From NCBI GenBank assembly GCA_937128505.1, contig CAKZMM010000071.1:1-33020 (forward strand): a DNA stretch of 33,020 nt, written 5' to 3'. Shown here one piece after another: positions 17,697 through 26,398 of this stretch. Made by a program: the position numbers and the translations under genes. The notes under the pieces were generated by a model. That model saw only the letters and a program-made list of their open reading frames with translations. It was not told the origin of the DNA and did not search any database. The DNA is from an uncultured Thermogutta sp. Lineage in GTDB: Bacteria > Planctomycetota > Planctomycetia > Pirellulales > Thermoguttaceae. Every line of letters starts with the position of its first letter. The first letter of the stretch is position 1.

Positions 17697-19490
17697 TCAC
17701 GGCTTTACCCACTCGAGGGGGAGTGGTTTTTCCCAACCCTCGATAACGAGGATCCGCCCGTTCGTCGGCAGATCGGTTAAAGCTGTGACCGCGCCGCCAA
17801 GCCACCGGATTTCGAGCCGGTCGACTTTATTTTCCTTTCCTAGGCCGAAATACAGCCGCATTCCCCAGTGGCTTTGGTAGCCTCGCCCGCTGTGCACCTC
17901 GTCAATTAGCCGGAAATTGCCCCCAACAAGGGTCACTTGGCTTCCCACGGCATCGCGATTTGCCCGGGTTCCAATAAGCCGCAACTGAAGCCAAGAACCC
18001 GCACGTGGGGAATCGTTGCGCAATAAGGTGGGATGCTCTTGGGCATTGAGGATGGCCACGTCAATATCGCCATCGTTATCTAAATCATCGAGTCCGATGC
18101 CGCGGCTTGCGGCGCGCATGGACATGCCCGGTCCCGCCACCGCCGAGACGTTTTCGAATTTACCCATTCCTTTATTACGCAGAACAACGTTGGGAGCCCG
18201 ATAGGCAGTAGTTGGATCAATCTGATCAATGAATTCCTCCAAGTGGCCGTTGGCGACGAAAAGATCGCGGAAACCATCCAGATCGAAATCTGCGAAGCCA
18301 CATCCCCAATTCACGTGCTGGAGGCAGCCATTACCCGCCCCCGCAGGGACGGTAATGTCTTCGAAAAGCCCGCCCCCCAAGTTTCGATACAATACGGGGT
18401 GTTCCCCCTGATAACTGGTCATGTAAAAATCAAAGTGTCCATCGTTGTCATAATCCGCTGCATCCACCCCCATGCTGCCGTTGGCCTTGCCGAGATGGTC
18501 ATAAGCGGTGCCGCATTCCAGACCGCACTCCGCGAACCGGCCGAAGCCATCGTTAATCCAGAGAAAATTCGGCCGAACGTCATTGCAGACAAAAATGTCC
18601 GTATCGCCGTCACCATCGCAATCGCTCGCTACCATTCCCATTCCTGTGCCGGCATGCTCTGCGATTCCCGCCCAGGCACTAATATCGGTGAAGGTGCCAT
18701 CCCCCTCGTTACGGAACAAGGTGTCGGGAACCGGCTTGAAATCCAGCGGGGAAGGTGCGCGGGCAAATCCGCCAATAACCCGGCGAGGATTGGCATCATA
18801 TGCGAATTCGACGTAGTTCGCGGAGTAGAGGTCCAGATCGCCATCGGCGTCGATATCCAAGAAACATGCCCCCGCACCAACTTTGAACCCGTCTGCTACA
18901 CCGGCTTGTTGAGTGACATCCGCGAATGTTCCGTCGCCGTTGTTGCGGTACAGAACATTGGGACCGAAATTGTTCAAGTAGAGATCAGAAAAGCCATCGT
19001 TGTCATAGTCCCCCGCGGTTACGCCGAGGCCATAGCCGGTATCGGCCACGCCCGCTACTGCCGCTGCATCCCAGAACCTAAACCCGCCCAAATTCCGGTA
19101 GAAACCATTGCAAGGAAGCGGTCCTGAAAAGCTGCCGAGGGGAAGCGGTACCCCGTTCAAAAAGTAAAGGTCATCCCAATCATCCCCGTCGTAATCAAAC
19201 ACCGCAAGGCCCGCACTCATCGCCTCGACGATATACTGCTCCCCAAAACCCCCGTGCGTATGCCGAAAGGTGATTCCCGACTGGGGAGTGACATCCACGA
19301 ACTGAATGGAAACTTTATCCGGCTTGGGTCCCAGTAAACTGGGAAGCGGCCGGGGGTTAACACTATCCCGAAACCAGAAAGCAATTCCCCCGCCCAAACC
19401 GGTCAGAACCACAAAGCCGAAAACGGCTAAAAGTAACCGATAGCTTTTCCGAGCCCGGCGGACAGGATTCAGCTTGCTCCTTTCAAACAT
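17697..19490 (-). CDS. CRTAC1-family protein: VCBS/FG-GAP repeats with ASPIC/UnbV domain (paralogue)
   Basis: The 597-residue product has a basic start, one membrane helix (about 19-40) and seven DxDxDG-type motifs from about residue 95 to 475 (GDYDNDGFSD, DIDADGDLD, ADYDNDGHFD, DFDLDGFRD, DLDNDGDID). The first motif is degenerate (DYDGDDWDD). The ASPIC/UnbV domain near 510-590 contains HSGRGYQSHWG and LYFGLG. It is clearly a paralogue of the protein at 13634-15517: long shared stretches include DTGYGLGV and NFGPNVLYRNNGDGTF. The ATG at 19490 has a G-rich stretch (AGGGGGG) about 12 nt upstream, further than usual. On this strand the TPR gene is upstream and separated by 440 bp, so the pair is not overlapped as it is on the plus strand. 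An extracytoplasmic binding role is inferred. Confidence 0.9.
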   Translation of the reverse strand: MFERSKLNPVRRARKSYRLLLAVFGFVVLTGLGGGIAFWFRDSVNPRPLPSLLGPKPDKVSIQFVDVTPQSGITFRHTHGGFGEQYIVEAMSAGLAVFDYDGDDWDDLYFLNGVPLPLGSFSGPLPCNGFYRNLGGFRFWDAAAVAGVADTGYGLGVTAGDYDNDGFSDLYLNNFGPNVLYRNNGDGTFADVTQQAGVADGFKVGAGACFLDIDADGDLDLYSANYVEFAYDANPRRVIGGFARAPSPLDFKPVPDTLFRNEGDGTFTDISAWAGIAEHAGTGMGMVASDCDGDGDTDIFVCNDVRPNFLWINDGFGRFAECGLECGTAYDHLGKANGSMGVDAADYDNDGHFDFYMTSYQGEHPVLYRNLGGGLFEDITVPAGAGNGCLQHVNWGCGFADFDLDGFRDLFVANGHLEEFIDQIDPTTAYRAPNVVLRNKGMGKFENVSAVAGPGMSMRAASRGIGLDDLDNDGDIDVAILNAQEHPTLLRNDSPRAGSWLQLRLIGTRANRDAVGSQVTLVGGNFRLIDEVHSGRGYQSHWGMRLYFGLGKENKVDRLEIRWLGGAVTALTDLPTNGRILVIEGWEKPLPLEWVKP

Positions 19491-19930
19491 AGCGGCCGCA
19501 ACCCCCCTTGAATTATGCTTGCGCTACTTCGGCAAGTGACCCCCCGGGTTTAGTTCCCCCAAGGAAGGCGTCCGAAACAGTGGGCTTCCCCTATTGAATT
19601 CTTGCAACAAGATTAATGTGTAAAAGGAAAGCCGAATAGAATATTGGTCTTTGACAGGGCCCACTCACCCGGAGAAGCTTGCAAATACGCTCGATTTATG
19701 TCCCCCAAATTTTCTTATTGTTTCACGCATTACATACTCTGCAAGCACCCCGCGCGCCAATGTGGGAACGCTTACCATCGTTCTTTTGACAAAATACGCG
19801 CATACCACTAATACCACCCAGGATGTAGTTCTAGATGTTGGTCCGATTAACGTATGCCCACACCCAAAACACCGCATAACGGCCGCATTTCGCCGCCGTC
19901 GTCTCTCCGCCAGCTCAACCCTTCATGAAA
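19491..19930. other. Spacer between the minus-strand TPR and ASPIC genes
   Basis: About 440 bases without a supported gene. On the plus strand TTGACA (19786-19791) and TAATAC (19809-19814) stand 17 bp apart, but they point into the 3' end of the TPR gene and the -10 match is poor. I see no clear promoter for the ASPIC gene. Confidence 0.35.
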
Positions 19931-21007
19931 TTAACGCCGGTTCTCCGCCGCCTCCTTAAACTGGCGCAAAAGTTTCTCCGCTTCTGCCCACCGACCTTGG
20001 GCTTGCTGTATGAGGAGCAAACTGGCCAAAGCCTCTTGATCGGCGGAATTGCGCTCAAGAGCCTTCGCGAAACACTCCTCAGCTAACTCTAAGTCGCCAT
20101 GAGCAAGGCATGCTTCCCCCGCATAGCGCAGGATCTCCGAAAGCCGTTCAGGCAAGAATAATTCATCCTGGATAATATGCCGCATACCCATTCGGGATTC
20201 GCTCTCCAATTGCTGCGACTTGATTCGGTGAAATTCTCGGCGAAAAAAGTCGGCGCGATTTGAGTCCCCCAATCGGCTGCATAGGTTGGCGAGACTGTAG
20301 AGGACGTCCACGCGGCCTGGGGCCAATACATACGCGGCCTCTAGAGCCTGCAAAGCGGTTTGGAATTCATTCAGACGTTGACACACCAAGCCCAACACCA
20401 CAAATAATTCCGCGTTTCCCGGCGTCAGCCGTAATTGCTCTTCCACAAGCCGCTTGGCCTCGTCGGGACGATCCAAATGTCGCAAGGCAGACGCGCGAAT
20501 TCCCCGATAATTCGGGTTTTTGGGATCATGGGCAATTGCCCGCTCCATCAAGGTGGCTACTTCACCGAAATCCCCCTCTTGTTGAAATAAAGCCACCAAC
20601 CGAGAGCAAGCAAGGGGATGTTTGGGATCAATTATTAGGCAGCGTTGCCAACAGCGGATCTCGCCGTCGGAATCATGGCTCAAATAATGGAGCAATGCCA
20701 ACGCGGCGATTGCCTGTGGATGGTCCGAGTAGCGTAAAACCACCTTTTGAACGGTACCGGCGACCGACAGAAGTGCAGAACGATATTCCGCGGAAACATT
20801 CTCCGGTAAATTGGGTAAAGGAAACTCTTGGCTAATCTGCCGTTCTCTGCGGACTGCTTGGAAAGTGCGGACTGCATGGTAGACCGCCAAGCCGACCGCG
20901 ATTCCGCCCACAACGACCATAAACCAATGCACGAATGAGGGACGGTGCGATAAGGTGCGCGGACGATCCAAGGCTGCGTGATTTGACCCCGCTTGTGCTT
21001 CGGACAC
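19931..21007 (-). CDS. Membrane-anchored TPR protein (second module)
   Basis: The 358-residue product has a cytoplasmic-type polar start, one membrane helix (about 27-46) and then TPR repeats from about residue 70 to 350, for example LVALFQQEGDFGEVATLMERAI, VVLGLVCQRLNEFQTALQAL and LYSLANLCSRLGDSNRADF. The layout matches the TPR protein at 15514-17091 but it is about 170 residues shorter. The GTG start at 21007 has no convincing ribosome binding site (a GAGAAAG lies about 13 nt away), so the N-terminus is uncertain, although the anchor helix follows at once. It is upstream of the ASPIC paralogue on the same strand. A scaffold role with that protein is inferred from the neighbour relation. Confidence 0.82.
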   Translation of the reverse strand: MSEAQAGSNHAALDRPRTLSHRPSFVHWFMVVVGGIAVGLAVYHAVRTFQAVRRERQISQEFPLPNLPENVSAEYRSALLSVAGTVQKVVLRYSDHPQAIAALALLHYLSHDSDGEIRCWQRCLIIDPKHPLACSRLVALFQQEGDFGEVATLMERAIAHDPKNPNYRGIRASALRHLDRPDEAKRLVEEQLRLTPGNAELFVVLGLVCQRLNEFQTALQALEAAYVLAPGRVDVLYSLANLCSRLGDSNRADFFRREFHRIKSQQLESESRMGMRHIIQDELFLPERLSEILRYAGEACLAHGDLELAEECFAKALERNSADQEALASLLLIQQAQGRWAEAEKLLRQFKEAAENRR

Positions 21008-21796
21008 GGCAGAACTATCTTTCTCACGCTAGAAAATTCGTACGGTGCCCACCTGGAGCAGAAAACGTTATCCCATTTGATTCTTTCCTAATGCCGCGTC
21101 ATATTCAACCGAGGGGACTGGCGTTCCATGGCAACTGGGTCGTTAAGCTTCCGCCTCTCCTACCAATTTCCCCATGAAAAGAAGGCTCTATGTAGCTAGT
21201 GGAAGCCTCTTTTCGGAGGGCAAAATCCCCTTTAGGATGCCCGCAAGTTCAACCTACACCGGGAGGTTTCTGCCCTTTTCGGCCGAGCTGCTTCGGCCCG
21301 AAAACGAATTCCCCTTTTTGCAGCGTTGTGTTTATGTTCGGGACGCTTTTCCCTCGTGGCGGGCCAAGGGGCCAAAACGGCGGTTTCTCTTGCTCCTAAT
21401 CTTGGTGGAGGTTCCTAAGGAACTAAATGCCCCGGAAAACCGATTGCCCCGGCAATAGATAGGGATTTTCCTCCCTTTTTTAAATTTGGTCCGGTTGGTC
21501 TTAAATGATTGCCCGGCAATCAGGATTTTTCTGGGAAGATCCTTACTGATTTTACTTCTGCCTGATTTTACTTCTGCAGCCACGAGAGCCATTATCCGAC
21601 GAATTCCCCGCACCAAGGGCCAAGTGAAGAGCATCCTTTCATTTTTCCCGCCGAAGTTGTAGCCCTATAAAACTCTTCGGCGGATCGGTAAAGATCGGCG
21701 CCGGGCCAGTAGTAAAACCCCCAACGGGGAAGCCAGGCCGATTACAATAGAAGGGGAGCTAGCTTGCCGGGGAGACTTCATTCTGGAGCGACGACG
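21008..21796. other. Intergenic region dense in dyads and hairpins
   Basis: About 790 bases between divergent genes, with no supported coding gene. Structures seen: GAAAAGAAGGCT (21176-21187) with AGCCTCTTTTC (21204-21214), one bulge; TTTTCGGCCGA (21276-21286) with TCGGCCCGAAAA (21293-21304), one bulge; two near-palindromes built on ATTGCC/GGCAAT (21443-21456 and 21507-21521); and a 16-bp tandem duplication containing TGATTTTACTTCTGC (21547-21561 and 21563-21577). Promoters for both neighbours must lie here, but none could be named confidently. Confidence 0.5.
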
Positions 21797-23197
21797 ATGC
21801 AACTGTGTTTCTTCGGAGCCAACCAGCAGGTGACAGGCTCGCGGCATTTCGTGGCGCAAAACGGTGGGGGTTTCTTCGTCGATTACGGAATGTTTCAGGA
21901 GCGCCCCTTTTTGGACCGTAATTGGGAACCGTCTCCCGTCCCTTGGCGGCAAATCCAGAGTATCCTTCTGACTCACTCCCATCTAGACCATTGCGGCTTG
22001 CTTCCCCGGCTGTATAAGGAAGGGTTTTGTGGGCCGATCTATATGACACCTGCTACAGCAGCTTTAGCTGAGATAATCTTGCGAGACTCGGCCCATATTC
22101 AGGTGGAGGATGCCCTCTTCAAACGGAAACGCCACCAAAAGGAAGGACGCCGCGGTAAACATCCGGAAATCCCGCTCTATACGGTGGAGGATGTCGAGCG
22201 CGTTTTGCCCCAGTTTCGGCCAGTTGAATACGACGAGCCGTTTGAACCGGCAAAGGGCTGCCAAGCCGTTTTTCGCAACGCAGGGCACATTTTGGGATCG
22301 GCAATTGTCGAGCTGGAGATTCACTCTAATGCCCGCAGTGTACACATCACGTTTAGCGGGGACTTGGGGCAGTACGACATGCCGATCCTGTGTGATCCAT
22401 ATCCGATTCGGCAGACGGATCACCTGGTGATGGAATCCACCTATGGCGGTCGCCTACACGAAGGCCGCGATACGATTCCCGAGCAGCTCGAGCGAATCAT
22501 CAAGCAAACCGTTGCTCGGGGCGGCAATGTGGTTATTCCCGCCTTTGCCGTGGAACGATCGCAGGAAGTGCTCTACCACCTCGGTTTGCTCTTGGAAGCA
22601 GGGCGGATTCCGCCCGTTCCTGTTTTTCTCGACAGTCCCATGGCCATTGATGTTACCGAGGTGTTCCGGCGATTTCCTGAGTGCTTCGACGCAAACACAT
22701 GGAAGAAAATTCAAGCAGGCGAACCACCCTTTCGCTTCCCCGGCTTGCGGCTGACCCGAAGTGTCGAGGAATCCAAGGCGATCAACGATCTCACGGAGCC
22801 GGCGATTATCATGGCCTCCAGTGGTATGTGTACGGCTGGCCGGATCAAGCACCATTTGCGGCACAATATCACGCGGCCGGAGTCGACCATTCTATTCGTG
22901 GGCTACCAAGTTCGCGGGACACTCGGTCGCCAAATCTTAGATCGTAACCCGGAGGTCAGAATCCATGGCCGAATGTGGCCCGTTCGGGCCCACATCGAGC
23001 AGGTTCACGGGTTTTCCGGTCATGCGGACCGTGAGGGTTTAATGCGATGGCTATCCAACTTTCAACAGCCTCCGAAACAGGTCTTTCTAGTCCACGGTGA
23101 ACCGGAGTCTTCCGCCGAATTGGCCCGAAGAATTCAGGAGCAGCTCGGTTGGACCACCATAATCCCCGAATATACGGCGTGCTGGCATCTTGGATAA
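21797..23197 (+). CDS. Beta-CASP metallo-beta-lactamase-fold ribonuclease
   Basis: The 466-residue product starts at ATG 21797, with GGAG (21785-21788) 8 nt upstream. The metallo-beta-lactamase signature HSHLDH is at residues 60-65, and further metal ligands sit in NAGHILGSA and FSGDLG. A beta-CASP insert follows (about 200-330: STYGGRLH, VVIPAFAVERSQE, VFLDSPMA). The C-terminal RMMBL part has IMASSGMCTAGRI, GYQVRGTLG, GFSGHAD and VHGEPES. This is the layout of bacterial and archaeal RNA-processing enzymes related to CPSF73 and to TTHA0252 of Thermus. The predicted role is cytoplasmic RNA endo- or exonuclease activity. It is shorter than RNase J and lacks that enzyme's C-terminal domain. The gene stands alone, divergent from the TPR gene. 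Confidence 0.92.
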   Translation: MQLCFFGANQQVTGSRHFVAQNGGGFFVDYGMFQERPFLDRNWEPSPVPWRQIQSILLTHSHLDHCGLLPRLYKEGFCGPIYMTPATAALAEIILRDSAHIQVEDALFKRKRHQKEGRRGKHPEIPLYTVEDVERVLPQFRPVEYDEPFEPAKGCQAVFRNAGHILGSAIVELEIHSNARSVHITFSGDLGQYDMPILCDPYPIRQTDHLVMESTYGGRLHEGRDTIPEQLERIIKQTVARGGNVVIPAFAVERSQEVLYHLGLLLEAGRIPPVPVFLDSPMAIDVTEVFRRFPECFDANTWKKIQAGEPPFRFPGLRLTRSVEESKAINDLTEPAIIMASSGMCTAGRIKHHLRHNITRPESTILFVGYQVRGTLGRQILDRNPEVRIHGRMWPVRAHIEQVHGFSGHADREGLMRWLSNFQQPPKQVFLVHGEPESSAELARRIQEQLGWTTIIPEYTACWHLG

Positions 23198-23601
23198 AGG
23201 TTCGCCGAATAAGGATACGGCCCCGAGGGGCAGAACGAATCTTCTGTGCAGGCCGCGGACGAGATATCGATTAGCTGATTCGATAGTTACGATCAGATCG
23301 TTCGATAATTGTTCGATAATTGACGGGACAAATGGCAGCATCCTTTGCTCCCGTAATTCCATCCCGCGATGAGAACACGCCATCTAAAAGGCTGCCGGCA
23401 GCCGTACGCTATGCAATCAAAAGGTGCCCCTTCTTTTCGTCGCTGGATCCCGCAAGCTCAGAGGTGTCAACAACTCCAAGGAAGGAGTACACCGTTAGGC
23501 TTTTTCCTAGCATTTCAAGTGTGCCATTCCGAGCGGGGTGCCATTCCTCGCGGGACCAGTATCAGCGCATGCTAGTATTAACCGAGCTCATCGTTCTCGG
23601 C

Positions 23602-23696
23602 AAAGCTAAGTCGTTCTTAATAAAGCCAAATCGTTCTTGATAAAGCGGAATGGTTGTTGATAGAGCCGAATCGTTCTTAATGAAGCCAAATCGTCG
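23602..23696. repeat. 20-bp tandem repeat, four units plus a partial fifth
   Basis: Units of 20 bp with consensus AAAGCCAAATCGTTCTTRAT begin at 23602, 23622, 23642 and 23662; a partial unit runs 23682-23696. Units differ by one to five bases. A smaller repeat of 11 bp (GTTCGATAATT, twice) lies at 23300-23321. The surrounding spacer 23198-23896 has no gene I can support; short minus-strand frames through the repeat merely translate the repeat. Confidence 0.85.
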
Positions 23697-23896
23697 CGGT
23701 GGCTCAGGCGGCGGATGCAGACACCGGCAATTCTTGCCCGCGTCCTTACGGTGCAACACCTCATCGGATTCAGCGGTTTTTTCTGCACCTCAAAAAGCGT
23801 GTATTGTGCTGAGCTGGGCTCCCCCAAAAGCGGATCATATATCGCAGAATCCCATACTTCATTTTGACGTGCATAGTCGAACCTTTGCAGAAAAAT

Positions 23897-25204
23897 TCAC
23901 ATCGCGGTTTGGGGCGACGATTTCGGAAGCAAAACGGTGCAAACGGCCGCAGCCACCAGCAAGGCGATCGCCCCGTAAAAAGCTACCGCAAAGCTATGGT
24001 AAATGTCGTATAGTTTACCCGCCAACAAAGCCAGCATGAATCCTCCGACACCCCAGGCGGTAAACACCAGACCGTAGTTCGTTCCGAAATTTTTCAACCC
24101 GTAAAGATCCTTAGTTAATGCGGGAAATAGCGAGAGATTCGCCCCGTAGTTAGCCCCGATCAAAGCCGAGAGGATAGACAAGGCTACAGTGTTGGCAAGC
24201 CACGAACCTTCAGTGACCGTGGACAAAAGGAATATCAACAAACCCTGAAGTAGGAAGCAGGCCAATAAAGTTTCCCGACGTCCGAACCGGTCGGAAAGCG
24301 TGCCGGCAAGGATTCGACCTCCTCCGTTGCCAATGGCGAGTGCGGCCACCAGGACAAATCCAAGGTCTAAGCCCGCCTGAAGCTTCCCGATAGCGGCGAG
24401 TTTAGCAATGATCATTAATCCGGCGCCCGCCCCGCATGCATACATGAACCACAACATGTAAAAAGTGGGGGTTTTCAGCATTTGACTGGGCGGGACTTCC
24501 GGCGCTGCGCTCGCGACTCGAGAAGCGCGGGTGGCGGAGCTTGTGCGTCGCGTGAATCCCCCGGCTTTTCCCTTACCGGGGTTTTGTGGCGGGATATACC
24601 CCGACGGAGGGGCGATCAAAAGCTGCGATAACCCTGTCACTACCACCAGTGCCCCGATCCCCATGGTGAGAGCCATGGTGGGTAGGCCGAACCTGTCGAT
24701 CAACCATCGGGCCAAAGGCGCCGCGTAAACACTGGCCAATCCGAATCCGGAAACTACAATTCCGGCAACCATTCCCGTCTTGGCGGCTGGAAACCATTTG
24801 ACGGCCGGAGGCGTTGCCGAGGCGTATGCGAATCCGATGCCGGCTCCTCCCAAAAGCCCAAAACCGATCATCCAGCCGAGTGGTGCCTGGCTGAAGCTTG
24901 CTAAAATTAAACCGATACCCAACAGAATGCCCCCAGCGGTTGCTACAAGACGCGGACCAAATCTATCCTGCAACCGTCCCGCAGGCACCATAATCAACGA
25001 AAAAACCAAGCAGGCAATTGAATAGGGCCACGAGCGATCCGCTTCGCTCCAGCCCCAAGCCTCGGGCACCTTCGAGCTAATGACACTCCATGTGTATAGA
25101 ACTCCAAGGGAGAGGTTTATCCCGAGCCCTGCGAGGGTTACCTGCCAACCGCGATTCCGAACTTTTACTTTAGTCTCAATCTCAGGGGTCAATACTTGTG
25201 TCAC
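23897..25204 (-). CDS. MFS transporter of the oxalate:formate antiporter (OFA) family
   Basis: The 435-residue product is a 12-helix major facilitator with the OFA-type start: GINLSLGVLYTWSVI in helix 1, then WSEADRSWPYS before helix 2. The MFS loop motif GRLQDRFGPR is at residues 76-85, and its second-half copy reads GTLSDRFGRR. A polar loop (about 205-240) joins the two halves. OFA members move small carboxylates such as oxalate, formate or pyruvate, and the substrate here cannot be told. It lies in the cytoplasmic membrane. The GTG start at 25204 has AGGAG (complement of 25215-25219) 10 nt upstream. The GNAT gene is on the same strand but 680 bp away, so co-transcription is doubtful. Confidence 0.9.
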   Translation of the reverse strand: MTQVLTPEIETKVKVRNRGWQVTLAGLGINLSLGVLYTWSVISSKVPEAWGWSEADRSWPYSIACLVFSLIMVPAGRLQDRFGPRLVATAGGILLGIGLILASFSQAPLGWMIGFGLLGGAGIGFAYASATPPAVKWFPAAKTGMVAGIVVSGFGLASVYAAPLARWLIDRFGLPTMALTMGIGALVVVTGLSQLLIAPPSGYIPPQNPGKGKAGGFTRRTSSATRASRVASAAPEVPPSQMLKTPTFYMLWFMYACGAGAGLMIIAKLAAIGKLQAGLDLGFVLVAALAIGNGGGRILAGTLSDRFGRRETLLACFLLQGLLIFLLSTVTEGSWLANTVALSILSALIGANYGANLSLFPALTKDLYGLKNFGTNYGLVFTAWGVGGFMLALLAGKLYDIYHSFAVAFYGAIALLVAAAVCTVLLPKSSPQTAM

Positions 25205-25882
25205 CGCTGGGCTTCTCCTATCTCGTAAGAATTACACCTCTCTCGCGCAATCGAGTGAGCTTGGCCGGCACCCCTTCCGAGGGTGAGAACTCATCCGACG
25301 AGGGGGCCAAAGCTTGCGCAGGTTTTACACTCGTGGCTGGTTCAACAGCGTGCATCGAGCACACTGGGCACGGAAGGTAGGGATTATAATTCGCTAACGC
25401 TTTTTTGGTAGGCTACAACATGCTTTTCATCGGTCGCTGTCATCCGGGCAGATCATTACGCAATTCAGACTCGCTTTATAAACGCGCTAGACTTTCGCTG
25501 CCTTATGAGAGTCTCTGCTCCCAGTTACCTTGGACCGGTCCTTGCCGCTGGCAAGACACGTCCCCGCTTGTTAAGAGTGGCCCGTGTGAACATTTCGCGA
25601 TTATTTGATTGGACCGACCACGGCTAATTTTGGTGGGAAGCCGAGCCTGAAACTGCCGATCGCAGCCTTGGTTGGGGCCTTTTGCCTACGATAAGTGCTT
25701 TTGGAGGAGGCACGATGGTGTCACCTCACGGAAATCGGCTTTTTGCCGATCGATTGGCGGAAGTCTCGTGGGGATTTCCGCAGGCCGAAGGCAATCGCAT
25801 TCATTCAAGGCCGAAGACTGGCAACTTGGAAAAGAAACTGAACCCTCGAAAAACCCGGGCAAAGGAATTAACAATTTGCCGT
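25205..25882. other. Intergenic region between transporter and acetyltransferase
   Basis: About 680 bases. A plus-strand ATG at 25715 has a good GGAGG just upstream, but the frame it opens runs antisense through the end of the acetyltransferase gene and shows no domain, so I did not call it. A 10-bp palindrome (GGACCGGTCC) is at 25532-25541. Nothing else was recognised. Confidence 0.35.
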
Positions 25883-26398
25883 TTATTCGAGGATCAGCCG
25901 ATAAACCTGGTCACAGCGCCGAGAAGCCGGCGGTCGGCTGATGGGGCGAAACCCGTAGCCTACATAAAGGCGGATGGCATTCTGAAGGACGGAGTTGGTT
26001 TCCAGCTCGACAATGCGTATGCCGATTTCTCTTGCATGCGCAAGCAAGCTCTCGACAAGCGTCCGACCGATCCCTTGCCCGCGAAATTCTGGTTTTAAAT
26101 ACATCTTTCGTAGCTCCGCTACTCCACTTGGGCGGATCAGAAGCCCTGCCGAGCCGACAATTTCCCCCTTCTCCGACTCCACAACTTTGAATAAGCCGCC
26201 GCTGGCAAAATAATTCGCCTCTAAGTCGTCAAGATCTGCATCTAAGCCCCCGGGGTCGGGTGCCAAGCCGTATTCTTGCATCACCGAGAAAACTAGTTGC
26301 TTAATCGGCTCGGCATCCTCATTTTTTGCGAGGCGAATTGTGACCGACGTTGTCTTAGCCAAGTTCGCTACCACCTCCACTGATCCTTCTTGAAACAT
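25883..26398 (-). CDS. GNAT-family N-acetyltransferase
   Basis: The 171-residue product has the GNAT fold. The acetyl-CoA-binding motif A is LRKMYLKPEFRGQGIGRTL (RGQGIG at 106-111), preceded by the strand IVGSAGLLIR, and motif B is NAIRLYVGYGFRPI (140-153). Such enzymes move an acetyl group from acetyl-CoA to an amine, and the acceptor is unknown. The first 17 residues are extra to the domain, which starts at SVTIRLA, so the true start may lie inside; no strong ribosome binding site stands before the ATG at 26398. Predicted cytoplasmic, single gene. Confidence 0.85.
   Translation of the reverse strand: MFQEGSVEVVANLAKTTSVTIRLAKNEDAEPIKQLVFSVMQEYGLAPDPGGLDADLDDLEANYFASGGLFKVVESEKGEIVGSAGLLIRPSGVAELRKMYLKPEFRGQGIGRTLVESLLAHAREIGIRIVELETNSVLQNAIRLYVGYGFRPISRPPASRRCDQVYRLILE

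Noticed and set aside
19786-19814. TTGACA and TAATAC 17 bp apart, promoter-like
   Set aside because: They point into the 3' end of a gene on the opposite strand, and the -10 matches the consensus at only three positions.
25715-26098. Plus-strand frame with a good GGAGG upstream
   Set aside because: Its second half is antisense to the acetyltransferase gene and no domain is visible. The first 55 codons could be a remnant, but I cannot support that.
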